Assembly: GCA_026874595.1 (NCBI GenBank)
Contig: CM049307.1
Location: 26,758,362 to 26,822,361 of the forward strand
Length of the DNA: 64,000 nt
Source: Sipunculus nudus
Taxonomy: Eukaryota > Annelida > Sipuncula > Golfingiida > Sipunculidae
Reading direction: 5' to 3'
Below the pieces are notes generated by a model that ran no database searches, had not been told where the DNA came from, and worked only from the letters and a program-made list of their open reading frames with translations. Below, piece after piece: positions 1-12,330 of this stretch. A program made the position numbers and the translations under genes. How positions within the stretch are numbered: position 1 is the stretch's first letter; each line of letters starts with the position of its first letter.

Positions 1-51
1 CCCCCCCCCCCCCTCCCCGTCAACCCCCGCCACTGCACCCCCACCCCCCAC
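1..51. repeat. C-rich low-complexity tract
   Basis: The window opens in a run of 13 C followed by further C blocks broken by single A, T or G bases. It is low-complexity sequence cut by the window edge, so its true length is unknown. Confidence 0.9.
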
Positions 52-2745
52 CTTTCAGTTCCTGTGTCCGCCCCTGCATCATGCGATTACTTTAATTGTA
101 GATCATTGTATATATATAGTTTTCTAAAAGATATTGTTGATGAAATGAAAGACAAGAACAACACGCACAGATGTCTGAACATGACATGCCGGGACTTTGA
201 CAAAGGAAAGGGCGTTGCCTGCCATAATGAATTCTCTGAGATTTAATGCTAAAAGCTATGGTCGCCTTTTCGTGAAGAGAGATCTGCGGGAGATTACGAT
301 TCTTTCTTTGAATGTTGTTTTGTTCCTAGAAATAAAAACAAATTAAAATAAAACTCAGATAGCTCTTAAAGGAGAGATCAGCAAGACATGGAAATCGCTG
401 GTTTTTCTGTAAGTTTGTCTTGTTGATCACCGGGGCGGGTTAGGTGGGGGAGAGGATGGAAGACGGAGGGGGGGGGGGGTTGATTAAATAGTGATTGATA
501 TTGCAGTGCAGCGGGTTAAAGACAGTATTTTTACAAATTTTTCTCATGTTAGTGATGTCAACAGAGTGCTTTGCTTCTGAAACTGCTGTACGAGGAAAAC
601 TCTGCTGTATTGTCTAACAATAAATACCAGAGGTGTTCATGGTTTCATTACTGACAGAGCACCACCTGGTAAAACGATGGCCTGCTCCGTTCATGCGGTA
701 CCTGTATTGTATGAATTAAAAAGGACGAGTGCCAGAAATCACTCGATTCATGCTAGAGGTCGGTACGACCGTAAATGGCCGCGTGACCCAACGACCTATC
801 GCGGACACGCGCTTCAGTTATTTATTAACTTTATTGTATCTTTCTTCAGAATATTTACTATAAAGAATTTTACTAAATCGCTTTAGAGTTAAAACATGAT
901 TTTAAACATAGGGACCGAGTTGATTGTAGCATTTAGCGGACTGAACAAGAATTGTCTTTAGCATATTTCATTTAGATTCAGTGATTTAAATGATATACCT
1001 CCATGGGTGGACATGACCAGGGACAATTCTCAGTACAATTATGTGACTTAATGTATTTTTTTAATCTCAGTCTCATTCGTTTATGTACGTGCATGTATGG
1101 ATTGACGCTGTCTCAGTGTGTCTTGGAAATATGAACAAATACCGTATAGGATCGCAAAGAAAAAAAGTTACAATCTATCAAATATATTATATGATATGTT
1201 AATATGTGAATAGTCAATATGAATATTTTTATTATTATAACGATCTCTACTTTTTTTGCAGCGATCAATACCTATAAAATTGAATGCAAATATTTATGGA
1301 AATGTCAAAACAATGAAAGGCCCCTTGAATATCTGCCCTCAGTATAGATATCCTAACAACAATTGGCTGTGTATTTCACATGTTTAGCCATAATGTTCTA
1401 TACTTGAATATGTTTACTATTGTCTAGTTCTTTGCTTTTAGTAATGTGTAATTAAGTGGGAGTAAAGGAATTTGTTGAATCTGCAAAACTTAGTCTTTAT
1501 TACCCAAGTTAATTGGACATGCAGAATTACTCATAAAACAGCCAATTTTTCAAACCGATCCGCTGTATAACATAACAGATATAAAACAAGTCTCTCGTCC
1601 GTAATATACGTTTTATAGAGTGTTTTCGTATCGGATTGTCTTTCCGTGGCATTTCTTTTGTCCCTGGAAAATCTGTTAACTGTTACTTGATCCTTAAACA
1701 AAATTTCTGTGAGCTGAAAAAATTATTTGTCAAGTCTGCTTGGGTCCATTTTATAGTCAGATGAATTAAAATCTTAGCTGATCCATAACAATAGAAGTAA
1801 AGACCAACAGACTTACATAATTTTCTGGCGGGTTTCTCAAATAAATCTCGGTTACTGTTTGCGTATTTATGGTCCATCTGACATATTATGGGCGAACTTT
1901 CTAAAGATCACACTTGTTGACGTGGTATTGATAACACAAAATCTTACCGTGGCCTTCAAACTTTTTGATTATAAATGTTCTTTAAGTTGTAATCATGCAT
2001 AAACTTTCTTCACTATCAAATGTCTTCAGATTTTTTGTTACTAAAGTGTGGGTTGTAACCGAGAAGTTGTATTGTGTATATTAGGGGTAGAAAACACTAT
2101 AAGTACCGTAAAGTCCTACGGAAAAAATAAGCTTTTGTTGCAGTTAAAGTGATACATCACCTGTTTCAAATTCTATTCAGCGAAGAGTTTTGTTTAACTT
2201 TATTCAATTTTGCCAATCATTTTTATATGTAATTATGAATTCCGAACATATAAATGCTGTTTATTCATAAATAAATTCCTTATTAAGGTTTTGTCTGGTA
2301 ATCATGTTGATCAAGAACATTCGCCTAATTGTAAGCTCACTTTCAATGAAACATTCGCTATTCAGATGTAGATCGTTGTATGGACTAGTTTTATAACTGT
2401 TATGAAAAGTTGGTCAGATTTCATTTGGGCATGTCTTCATACTGTCGCTTTGTAAACACAACTAATTGGACATACACAAAGCCAAACATTCGGTATATCA
2501 TAAGTTCAATATTGTATTGGCATTTGGTGCTGGAAGAGCGCAGGTGCCAGGATCTCATTCCAGACAATGCTCGTACAAAACACCCAGACAAACCGTCATC
2601 ACGGTCAAGTAATAGGTGACCTTAAAATCGTGTTGATATTTAGCAAGCAATGCGTTCCGTCCCCTATACAGAGTTGAAAACAAAACTAGTAAAATAAGCT
2701 CATAAAAATCTGACAACATTTTTATCAAAGCTGGTAAAATATAAA
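52..2745. other. Unique AT-rich sequence, no gene seen
   Basis: Only short open frames occur (70 codons or fewer), with no recognisable domain and no paired splice signals. The only distinct feature is the G-rich tract at 432-479, listed separately. The composition is that of unique intergenic or intronic DNA. Confidence 0.6.
432..479 (+). repeat. G-rich tract ending in a 12-G run
   Basis: Several G blocks (GGGG, GGG, GGGGG) are followed by a 12-G run at 468-479. Four or more runs of at least three G within 48 bp fit the usual pattern for an intramolecular G-quadruplex on the plus strand. This is a structural possibility only. Confidence 0.6.
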
Positions 2746-2834
2746 TCTTTATACCCCGCCACAAAGTGGCCGGGGCATATAGTTTTACCCATGTCCGTCA
2801 TTCCGTCCTTCCGTCCTTCCGAAATCAAACAGTT

Positions 2835-3880
2835 ATACGGACTTTTTTTCGCAATGCCTGCAGATATTGGCCTGATTTTTGGTATGTGGGCAGATATAGA
2901 CCAGTTACAGATCGAGTTCGCGTTTCGACCCGGTTGACCTACTTTTGACTATTTTACGGCTCCTAAACTTAGAAAATTTCATGAAAAATAGAAATTTCAT
3001 GACAAATACACATGTACGGACTTTTTTCACAATGCCTGCAGATATTGGCCTGATATTTGGTGTGTGGGCAGATATAGACCATTTACAGATCGAGTTCGCG
3101 TTTCATCCCGGTTGACCTATTTTTGACCGTTTTACGGCTCCTGAACATAGAAAATTTCATGAAAAATATGAAATTTCATGACAAATACACATGTACAGAC
3201 TTTTCTTCGCAATACCTGCAGATATTGGCCTGATTTTTGGTGTGTGGGCAGATAATGACCAGTTACAGATCGAGTTCACGGTTTGTCCCAGTTGACCTAC
3301 TTTTGACCATTTGACGGTGCTCTAACATAGAAAATTTCATAAAAAAGTGCACATGTATGGACTTTTTTTGCAGTTCCTGCAGATACGGGCCTGATTTTTG
3401 GTGTGTAGGCAGATAATGACCAGTTACAGATCGAGTTCTTGTTTTGTCCCAGTTGACCTACTTTTGACCATTTCACTGCTCCTGAACATAGAAAGTTTCA
3501 TGAAAAATAGAAATTTTCATAACAAATGCATATGTACTGACTTTTTTTCCTCAATGCCTGCAGATACCACCCTGATTTTTTATGTGTGGGCAGATAATGA
3601 CAGTTACAGATCGAGTTTGCGTTTCGTCCCGGTTGACCTACTTTTGATTGTTTTACGGCTCCTAAACATAGAAAATTTCATGAAAGACAGAAATTTTTAT
3701 GGAAAATGCACATGTATGGACTTTTTTTCACAATGCCTGCATATACTGGCATGATTTTTGGTGTGTTGCTTGATAATGACCCGTTACAGATCGAGTTTGC
3801 ATTTTGCCCTTGTTGACCTACTTTTGACCATACGACACCTCCTGAACTTAAAAAATTTTTCAAAATTTTACAAATGTTTC
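2835..3880 (+). repeat. Six-copy ~180-bp tandem repeat inside the Helitron
   Basis: The CCTGCA landmark, or its diverged equivalent, recurs at 2857, 3035, 3215, 3376, 3557 and 3736, giving spacings of 178, 180, 161, 181 and 179 bp. Each unit runs from ACTTTTTT through CTGATTTTTGGTGTG, GATCGAGTT and GTTGACCTACTTTTGACC to GAAAATTTCATGAAAAA. The units are diverged by substitutions and small indels, and the fourth spacing is short by about 19 bp. The ~180-bp period is close to a nucleosome repeat length. Confidence 0.88.
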
Positions 3881-3905
3881 TAATTTGCCCCAGGCGGGGG
3901 CATTC

Positions 3906-3926
3906 GTGTCGTTCCGACACATCTAG
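3906..3926 (+). other. Helitron 3' terminal hairpin plus CTAG
   Basis: Stem GTGTCG (3906-3911), loop TTC (3912-3914), stem CGACAC (3915-3920), then AT and the terminal CTAG (3923-3926). A hairpin a few bases before a CTRR end is the rolling-circle transposition terminator in Helitrons. Confidence 0.85.
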
Positions 3927-4275
3927 TTGTTGATAACTGTCTACTGAAGACAGAGTTTATACAAGAAATTTGCCTTGTTTAATTTCGTTCATTCTGACTG
4001 AGATTGCATGTATTCATCACAATATTTGTACCAGCATGTAATTATTATTCGTACGTATACACATAGGTCAGAGGCTAGATACTGAGTATGAACTGATACT
4101 CAGGATATATATCAAAGGACTAAGAAAAAGCTAGAAATGTAGTCTGACACTACACATATCAACAAACAAACCAGCATCAAAACAAAAACCAAATAAAGAA
4201 GGGAATATATTTGATACTTCGCCCCCCCGGCTAATAAACACGTCCTTTAAATCACCATTACGGCATGATGGAATA
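3927..4275. other. Spacer between Helitron and inverted-repeat element
   Basis: Unique AT-rich sequence with a short C run near 4221. Nothing else recognisable. Confidence 0.6.
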
Positions 4276-4706
4276 CTGTGGTTGGCTTCATGTTCGTGAG
4301 GTTGAAGTTTCGCGATTTTAACCTTTTCACGGTTTCGCGAGGGTTCAATTTTCGCGATCTCACTATACAATTAACCTACATTGAGTTATCCCTCATTTTA
4401 TGAATTTATTATACGAAGTTATATGTTCAATAAATCTAAATAAAATGGACAGGGACCCAAATGAATATCGAATGAGATGAAATCGCTGTTTATTGTTGGC
4501 AGATAATTTTAAAAATGATTTTATATCAATGATAAGTCTCTTAGGTTAACGGTAACATGTACAGGATCAATTATTATTTATAATATCAATATTGAATTGC
4601 CTTCGACGAGGGGGTCTCTAATTCACGAAGGTTTTATTTTCGCGATAAATTCCCTTTCGCGAACATCGCAAATTTGAAACCTTCGCGAACAAAAAGGGAA
4701 CCACAG
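4276..4706. mobile_element. TA-flanked inverted-repeat MITE (mariner-like termini)
   Basis: The left end CTGTGGTT is flanked by TA (4274-4275) and the right end AACCACAG (read inward as CTGTGGTT) is followed by TA (4707-4708). This is the pattern of a Tc1/mariner-type insertion with a TA target. The two ends stay alignable as an imperfect inverted repeat for roughly 80-100 bp. Both arms are studded with TTCGCGA-type motifs (for example near 4309 and 4336, and 4640-4690), so CpG is concentrated at the ends. The ~200-bp centre is AT-rich and unrelated. There is no transposase frame. Superfamily is inferred only from the TA target and terminal repeats. Confidence 0.72.
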
Positions 4707-6189
4707 TATTTTCATAGATATAGATAACAACACTGTAATTAGACTACTGTGATTATTACGACGAGAAGAGACCCTTGGAATCGTCACCAGTACTTGATAG
4801 ATATGTGTCTACCATGTAGTCACATCGGTATAGATAATTCTACTGTCATTTGACTAATTATACTTCTTATAGCAAGAATGATCCATAATCATGAGACTAA
4901 GAGGTATTGAAGATAATTTCAGGGGACGGTGGCTGATCAATCAAATTAACAAAAAGATCCAACCAAATAAATTATTTACATTCCGTTCATCCTTTAGAAA
5001 CGATAAGATAAGATAATTTATCAAGCCCATATCGATATAAATTACGGTTAATTACCGAATAAACGATGATCAAGAATTGCAATCCATATGTGAAGATTAA
5101 CTATTTACGTATTTATGCTAATTATAATTGTATGAGGGTTTTCGTTAAGGAAAACGCCTTTATTTTGCACCATTTATTAGTAATCACAACTGAGCCACTG
5201 TGCAATGAATCAATATGATTCATCCGTGTACATTAATTATACAACATGTTTTTTTAAGCGTCATGTCTCACATTTCTAATTGATTTATATTGCCTGTGTA
5301 TAAGAGTCTTATGCAAAAATGTATATAACCTGTCCCCTCTTTCTCTCTCATTTTCTCTTTCTCTCTTGCACTCACTCTTTGTGTTTGTGTCTATGTCTGT
5401 GTCTCTACATGTGTATCTGTAATAGCCAACAAAGAATGACTGTTCAAATGTATAAATAAAAGTGTGAAATCAAATAAACTCGTCCGAAATCTTTACATAT
5501 AAGGACAACTGTAAAATATCAATCATCATTTCAGTATACACAGTATCATTAATAGTTATTTTAGACTATTGATGGTTGAAGATTGGTGTAGACCCCTGAA
5601 TTATACGTAAATCATTTACTGTGAGTTCTATTCTGTAAACAATTACAGGCTTGCAACTGTAACCCTAAGCCCCACCATCATCCTACAAGTACCCGGATGG
5701 GACTGACTTCCATTACTGGTTTTCCCGTCTTGAGGGACATAAACTACATTTTTCACTGCCCAGTTTGATTGAGTGTCTGCGTCTTCCAGGTCTACAACAG
5801 AAACCCAGTTCGGACTGATTACGTTTGCGGAGAGGTCGCCTATTCAGTTTACATACAGACCACACGGCAAAAATTGTCAGGTCCTCTTTAGGGCTCAAGC
5901 CAATTAACTTTTAAGGTGACACAGGGCATACCAGGGCAGGATTTGTGGGAAATATGTATGATTGGACACCACAGGGCTTTCGCTTGTATTCATTCGGGTA
6001 CACGGGATGTTAATCAGTTAAACTGGTCCATACACTGGGGAGGGATCCCCCAAAAATGTCAAACAACTCGCAATGCTCTATATTTATACTGTATCTGAAG
6101 AAGCCATACCTCACCCTTATTTGGGGAGAAACTTTATATGTTTCCTTGTGTATATGTATCCAAGGTACTCCATCTCAAATATTCCTGTC

Positions 6190-6250
6190 TGCCTCTCTCG
6201 ATCTCTCTCTCCCTCTCCATCGATCGATCGATCGATCTCCCTCACTCTCG
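6190..6250. repeat. CT-rich microsatellite with (ATCG)n core
   Basis: Imperfect (CT)n interrupted by about four and a half tandem ATCG units around 6219-6236, then more CT-rich sequence. Confidence 0.85.
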
Positions 6251-8630
6251 ATAAATTAATGTTGAAATCTTTTTTTCGGGTTGATCCGGATGTAAGTTTT
6301 AACTGTTGCCTTTTTGTACGCCTGTCTATTTTTGTTCCAGGAGTTGGCACAGAATGGATTATCCCTAGTTAACAAATTAATGATCATAGTATTCAGAGAA
6401 TACGCTAGTTGCAATATGAGTACGCTCCCGAGGAAGCGGAAATCTTGCGCTTCTAAAGAAGCTATAAAGGTAGTAGGCCTATAGGTAAAGCGCTGTGTAA
6501 AGAGCGTACGATTTGAGTAGCCTAAAGACATCACTGTACGACATACGAAGAGATCTATAGTAAATGTTATATTGTAACAAGAGAAAAGACACAAAGGATT
6601 CTGCGAAGACAGCGTATTATATGATTTATACAGAATTGTAATCCGATGAGTCACGTGACCCACCATGGTTACAGGATACCTGGTCTGGTCTACTTTGTTT
6701 CTTAAGACAGGAGTTGTGTTCCCAACGCCTGTCAAAACAAGCCCTGTGTTTGGCCGCTCCAGTCGGTTTGCTTTCACAGAGATACGCAAGATTTATTCCT
6801 CTCCAAATGATTAGCCCGCAAAGGCACCAATGGTAACTTCTCCGCCACTCCCCTGTATCATACGGAAAGAATTGCCATTTAGATTTAAACGTTCAACAAA
6901 CGACGGAGAAATGAGTTTCGTTCCCTGGTCAAAGTCAACTGGTATATAGATGACAAATATTGATGTGAACCTGACTGTTTGTTGAACCTCCCACCGACTG
7001 TGACATTCTGTGTCCCATGAAGGTCTTTGTTTTAAATCACGTAAAGCCTTCAACCGGTGATTATCGCGGTGGGTCTAAAAACTACTCACTAAAGTAAACC
7101 AATTTAAGAAAAATGTGCATCTTTTTTCTTCCAATATATAATATTTTAACCAACATTTGGACATGTACAAATAGGGATTCCTACCATGGTGCAGCCTTTA
7201 TAGCTGAAATATAGCGGCGACATCGGTAGCCTTCAGGAAATGTTGTGTTAGTGAATGCTATCAAGACGCTCCTGCAGTCGACGTACGTTATGGAACATGT
7301 CAAACTAGCACCTGTTAAGCAGAGTTTACAATAGCCTGACTCTGCACTTATATGTCAGTATTTTCAGATATTAGGCATTAAATTTCAGTGAGGGATAGTT
7401 AAATAATAATAAGAAAACTGTCATGATTTTTTACTACATTTCTCCTGTCAAAAGTAGCTTTATAGCATACAGACTCCTTTTGACTTTTTATATTTTATAA
7501 CTGATACCATGTAATATGTCGTTATAATGTTTATAGCTTGCCGGAAATCGAAAATTTCTGCAAGCATATTGGTCAGTTGCGTATGTCCGTTTGTGGATGT
7601 TTGTGTGTTTGTTATGCACCTCAATTTCGCCTGATTGCTGGTTCTTGCCTGTGATATATGGCATTCTGCAGTCCACAGTTCACATCGAGACGATTTCTTG
7701 AAGCCGTATTTTTAAAAGGTCGAAGTTCAAGTTAAAGGGCATTAAAATTTTATTTACCTCATAACTTTGTCAATATTGGCCCTATCTTCGGCAACTATTG
7801 CTCATTTTATTCCGCTTCTTCATTGCTCATCATTTGACAATTTCCACATCATTTTCGGCAAGCGCTCGACCCCTCGACGAGTAGATTTGTTGTGAATTTG
7901 GAAAATGTGTTGTGTAATGTTGCGAACTTGTATATCTATGGTAGGGAATTGCTGTAAACAGCTTAGCGTTCACGGATAATGAAATGACTTTTTAAATTAC
8001 ATTTTAATCGTTTTCCTTTGTTTACAATTCGTGGGTATTAGGTGATGCGAAGACATATAGTACACATAAAACGGTGTTTCTACAAAGATAAACAAGGCAC
8101 GGATTTTGTTTCGTTTCTTTAATTTATTTTTGGAGATATTATTAATGATGTTACCAGTACTTGTTACTCTAAGTATTTTATCTGGGCAGGGACAGGTTGA
8201 CTGAGTCTGTAGCAGGGACATCGTAAAATCTATTTATAGTTTCGTCCTGTAGACAACCGCATACCTAAGGCACATATAGCCCTGAAACAGGTGTTCTCCC
8301 ATAACAGAGATACTGGGATGTCTAGAGTAAGATAATGGACGGCCAGCCAGCAGGCAATAGTCACATGTACAACCGCTCTGCCCGTCTACACATTCTCATA
8401 CATATTTATATGTATACACATACACTTATATATACTTACAGAACCCATTGTAAAATTTACAAAATTTATACAAAAAAATGTCCCAGTACAAATCCCAAAC
8501 ATGATATGTACTGTCAGGTTGGCAACTGAAACAGTACAAAATTTTAATTGCCAACTTTAGGCTACAATTGCTGATTGTACCGGGTTTCCATTTATACCAT
8601 TACCATAGGGTTGCGCAGAATTTAAGCAAA

Positions 8631-8642
8631 GGGGGGGGGGGG
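8631..8642. repeat. 12-G homopolymer
   Basis: Uninterrupted run of 12 G in otherwise AT-rich sequence. Length is prone to sequencing and assembly error. Confidence 0.85.
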
Positions 8643-9747
8643 AGCTAGGGATAAAATATGTTAAAAAAAATATGTGCTTAAAAAGATAAATGCATAGATA
8701 TTAGCATATATTGGGACATATTCCAAAGTTACTTTGCATAAATTCAGTTAAATAAAATAAACATGTAAGAGTACTCCTTCAGCACATCTTCACTACTATA
8801 TACACTTCTGTACTCATATGCCACTTATCTTCAGAGTATCTGATGAGGAATTATCCAAACCAAATCTCAAAGTTTAAACGAGCAAAGCTGCAATTATTCA
8901 AACAGGAATATTGCTGAAGAGATTGAGTTAGTACTAGAAAAATGCAATCCCACTAATGTCTAGTCTGGTCGCTGAGACACTTGGGTAGTCTACAGAGTTA
9001 CATCCAGTAAGCCGCTACAGTCCATGCAGGACATCAGTCAGTCTGTTTACCGGTCTCTCGCCTTCTCTTGGTCGTGAACGCCAGCCTTCATAACATAAAC
9101 TATATCCGGCGTCACATATTCTGTTGGTGTCAAGGTTATTCCTGTATTATGGATATGCATTTTTGCAGCACTGGCTGAACAAATGGTGCGTCCACCTGGG
9201 GTTAGATTAAAAGGATCTAATCACGTTCTAATGCATGTTCAATTAAAACGTAAAATATTGCCGTAAAATTTCTTTTTAAATAAAAAAGGGTACCTGCCAA
9301 AATAGTATGCTGTAACCTTTGGCTTACTAACGTACATGAGTGTTGAAAATAGGGGACCGGTGAGATCACTGGCGCCAACATAAACAATGCGCGAATACCA
9401 CCTGCGTTTTAATTTTTTTTTTCAGCCTTACAACCGGTGTTTGTACAACTGTGCACGTTCATATTTGGACTTCTCCTTAGATCTGTCGCTCATGCACAAA
9501 ATCGGACATCCGGTCACGCGGCCTTGTTTTGGTAAACAGACACACGTGCACTAACACGCAGAACCATAACAAGGTGTTAAACAGCCGTATGCGAGGTAAT
9601 GTGAATGTGTGCTGGGAGGGCTTGCTGGGAAACGTTTGTATAAACAAACATGAACTGATAGTGTGAAAGAATAGGCATAAATGTGCTCCTGATTATGCCC
9701 CTTTAAGACCGCTTTCACTGTTGTTACCATGTACCCGAGACATGGCC

Positions 9748-9792
9748 TGCGCTTGTACAAGTGTGTACGGTTGCGCTTGTACAAGTGTGAAA
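9748..9792. repeat. Two-copy ~24-bp tandem duplication with CTTGTACAAG palindrome
   Basis: The phrase GCGCTTGTACAAGTGTG occurs twice in direct succession about 24 bp apart. Each copy contains the 10-bp palindrome CTTGTACAAG. It is too short to assign to a family. Confidence 0.75.
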
Positions 9793-12129
9793 GCCATACA
9801 AACAGGGATTTCTAGTGACAGCAGACCACGAACCGTTTTGGCCTGTGCGTTTTCTATCTTTGAGTCATTATAACATTTCACCTTTACGTGAAATTCCGAA
9901 ACGCTTTCCTGAGTTTTTCTCTTTTTTTTATTGCGAAGGAAATATCCATACGATGGTTGAGAACACAGGTTTTGTATAGGCCTAATTGAGGCCCACTGAC
10001 TGATATGGTTTTGTTGATTAAGGTGATGATAGTATTCCGAGATACATTCACTTATCTGACATATCTTTTTGTATATAACAAGGATGTTAATTCGTAATTT
10101 GTTATAATGTTATTTAAAATATTGTTATAAGGTTAAAGGGGGCGACTTAAAAAAATAAAATAATAAGTTACTGATAACACTGAACCTTGAAAAAATAAAA
10201 GACGCAGACATTAAGTGAAATTCATTTCTCACGTCTGCAAAACATTATTCGGGAGCCTTTCTCATAGTCTGGCCAAAAAGATTTAATCTGTCTTGCAGAT
10301 TAAAACCTTTTAATCTAAGAATGCAATCATCAGAATATAATATGTTTGTGTCAGTCAACGAGGCGTCTCAGAGCGGCCTATCAGAAGGTCACAGGAGGAC
10401 CAGCTTATTCATCTTATTACCTATCTTACAATAGCTGATATGTGGCAGATTTTCTATACCCAAGTGATTAATCTACATAGAGTCCATTTTATACAAGGCA
10501 GACACTGTGACAGGACCTGACCCGGCTTTGATAAATGACCTTACAGCCATCTTGACGGGGATCACACTTGCTATTTACTTGGCCTTGGGTACTCTCTGAA
10601 AGAAGAATTGGTTTTCTCTGGTTGTCTTCTGGACCGCCATGATTCGACCAATCAGGGTAGAACTATCAGATCCATTTACCAGGGGACCATCAGGTACTGT
10701 CTTGTTCATAGAGAAAGGAATAAACTTCAACATACTACTCAAACATATAAGAATACAGCATCCAACCTGCGCAGCAAAACAGCCCTGACTGGGCGAAAAT
10801 GCGCCATGAATCATCTTATGCGCTCCCATAATTGATTATTGTGTGTGAAATTAAAATTTATAATTAAAATTATATTGACAAGATAGGAGGGAGATGAAAA
10901 GACTGTCAGAATTGTGCTGGTTTGGGAACATTGTATTGAGAAGTTTACTTGATTTTTTGTTGGCAGACGTTTAATCAATGCCTAAAGATTTTCTTAAAAT
11001 CTTCCAGGTTATGGCAAATGATTTATTCTCGGATTATGGTTCTTAACGTTGAATGGACTAAATTGCATTTAATAATATTATGGTTTTTCTTAAAAATAAT
11101 TCAGTTCAATAATATTTACTGATTTTATAGTTTACTGACACATGTGAGCATCTTTGTCGAAGGCCACCTGTCTGAATGACAGTCCAATCTTTCATAAAAC
11201 TGTCACTGAAAACATAATCCCCAACATATTAAAACATCAACTTCAGCAGCCATGCAGTGACTAATTACGTGACTAAAGTTCTAGAAGAGGGTAATGGACG
11301 ACTTCTTTAGGACAACGAAGCCACCTGTGGCAAGACATAGTCAGTTCTGTATGACAAGAATACCTGCTGCTCTCTCACATTTCGCAACTGATGTCTAATT
11401 GATCTGATTGTAAGGTCCAGTGTGTTCTTTGAATGTTATCATTTGTCTTTGAACCTTCCATTGTGACAAATAACTATACGTTGGTAGTCTTCCCTTTGTA
11501 GACAAACACATGTAGTACATCTTGAGAGCATAACGGCGGCTTGGTATCGGTGAACAGTTTGGTTTCGGAGGCGACGTGTATATTTGTTTGTTTTAAATAA
11601 CTTTATGTATTAAATCAGTGGCTCTCATAGTGAAGTTTTCTCTTCCCTAAACCATGAGTAGTTTATACCTGCGGCTATTTGCACTTTAAAATGGAGATAA
11701 CCAGGATAAATTGCGTCATATTTCATGAGGTATTAGTGTATATGACCAATATATTAAAGTATATGACATATGTATTAGTGTGTATGACTTATGTATCCCC
11801 TGCAGGAAGCAAAGGCAGTACCCCGTCTGGTATATGCTCTATTTTACTTCTAGTTGTCTGTTAATTTCGTGAAAAATCAATACTCTGTTATTCCTGTAAA
11901 ATCTCATATTCAAGGGTTTTGCATTTATTATATTCCGGGGGATATAAGGAGTCTGAGAAAACAAGTTACTAGATTAGGGGTAATATCGACAAGAGACACA
12001 GAAGATCATGTTTATTACCTTGTCCTGATGTTAAGTCAAAATGACAGACCCTGAATGAATGTAGATCGCCTTCTTGGCCCTACATGTGCCTCTGGTTAAA
12101 TATGTTTGATGTTACGTTAACCTTGGGAC
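9793..12129. other. Unique AT-rich sequence, no gene seen
   Basis: Only short open frames. A three-copy, roughly 21-bp degenerate repeat lies at 11729-11796 (listed separately). No other structure noticed. Confidence 0.55.
11729..11796. repeat. Degenerate 21-bp tandem repeat, about three copies
   Basis: Three successive units share the pattern GTRTATGACNNATNTATTA. The 21-bp period keeps one reading frame open through the repeat, but there is no other reason to think it is coding. Confidence 0.6.
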
Positions 12130-12133
12130 AAAA

Positions 12134-12330
12134 ATGCAATTTAGAACAGCGTGGTCAGAAGGGACAGTCAGCTTGGGACTATCTTACCAGCTCCCAAAGT
12201 CGCCCAGTGCTGTTCAGCTGGAGGCTGGTCTGATACAGCTTGACGGCATCTCAAATGCGCTGCTTTGGACAGAAATGCCGCCTTCAGACAAGGCATTATG
12301 GCGGCCGTTTTTGGGCGCTGCGTGACTTGT
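12134..12330. other. GC-richer block, function unknown
   Basis: This ~200-bp block is noticeably more GC-rich than its surroundings. It stays open on the plus strand for 63 codons (ATG 12134 to stop 12325) and for a comparable stretch on the minus strand. On the minus strand a GTAAG splice-donor-like string follows CTG at about 12191. I recognise no protein family in either direction. It could be an old transposon fragment, an isolated exon or chance. Confidence 0.25.

Larger units (their letters stand above)
2746..3926 (+). mobile_element. Non-autonomous Helitron with internal tandem repeats
   Basis: The element has the diagnostic anatomy of a Helitron. The 5' end is TC (TCTTTATACC...) preceded by A at 2745. 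The 3' end is CTAG followed by T at 3927, so insertion was between A and T with no target duplication. A perfect 6-bp stem with a 3-nt loop (GTGTCG-TTC-CGACAC, 3906-3920) sits two bases before CTAG. The 5' end also carries a GC-rich hairpin (CCCCGCCAC/GTGGC-CGGGG, 2754-2775), and a second C-block/G-block pair is at 3887-3901. The body is six ~180-bp repeats. No Rep/helicase frame exists in 1181 bp, so it would depend on a replicase encoded elsewhere. Helitrons carrying minisatellites are common in bivalve genomes; assignment to a named family needs a library search. Confidence 0.82.
4707..9747. other. Unique AT-rich sequence with short microsatellites
   Basis: No supported gene. It contains a CT-rich stretch near 5337-5405, a CT/ATCG microsatellite at 6190-6250, and a 12-G run at 8631-8642. 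The longest open frame of the window is here on the minus strand (6789 down to 6256, 177 codons, ATG start). It shows no domain I recognise and no coding signature I can defend, so it is not called as a gene. Confidence 0.55.
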
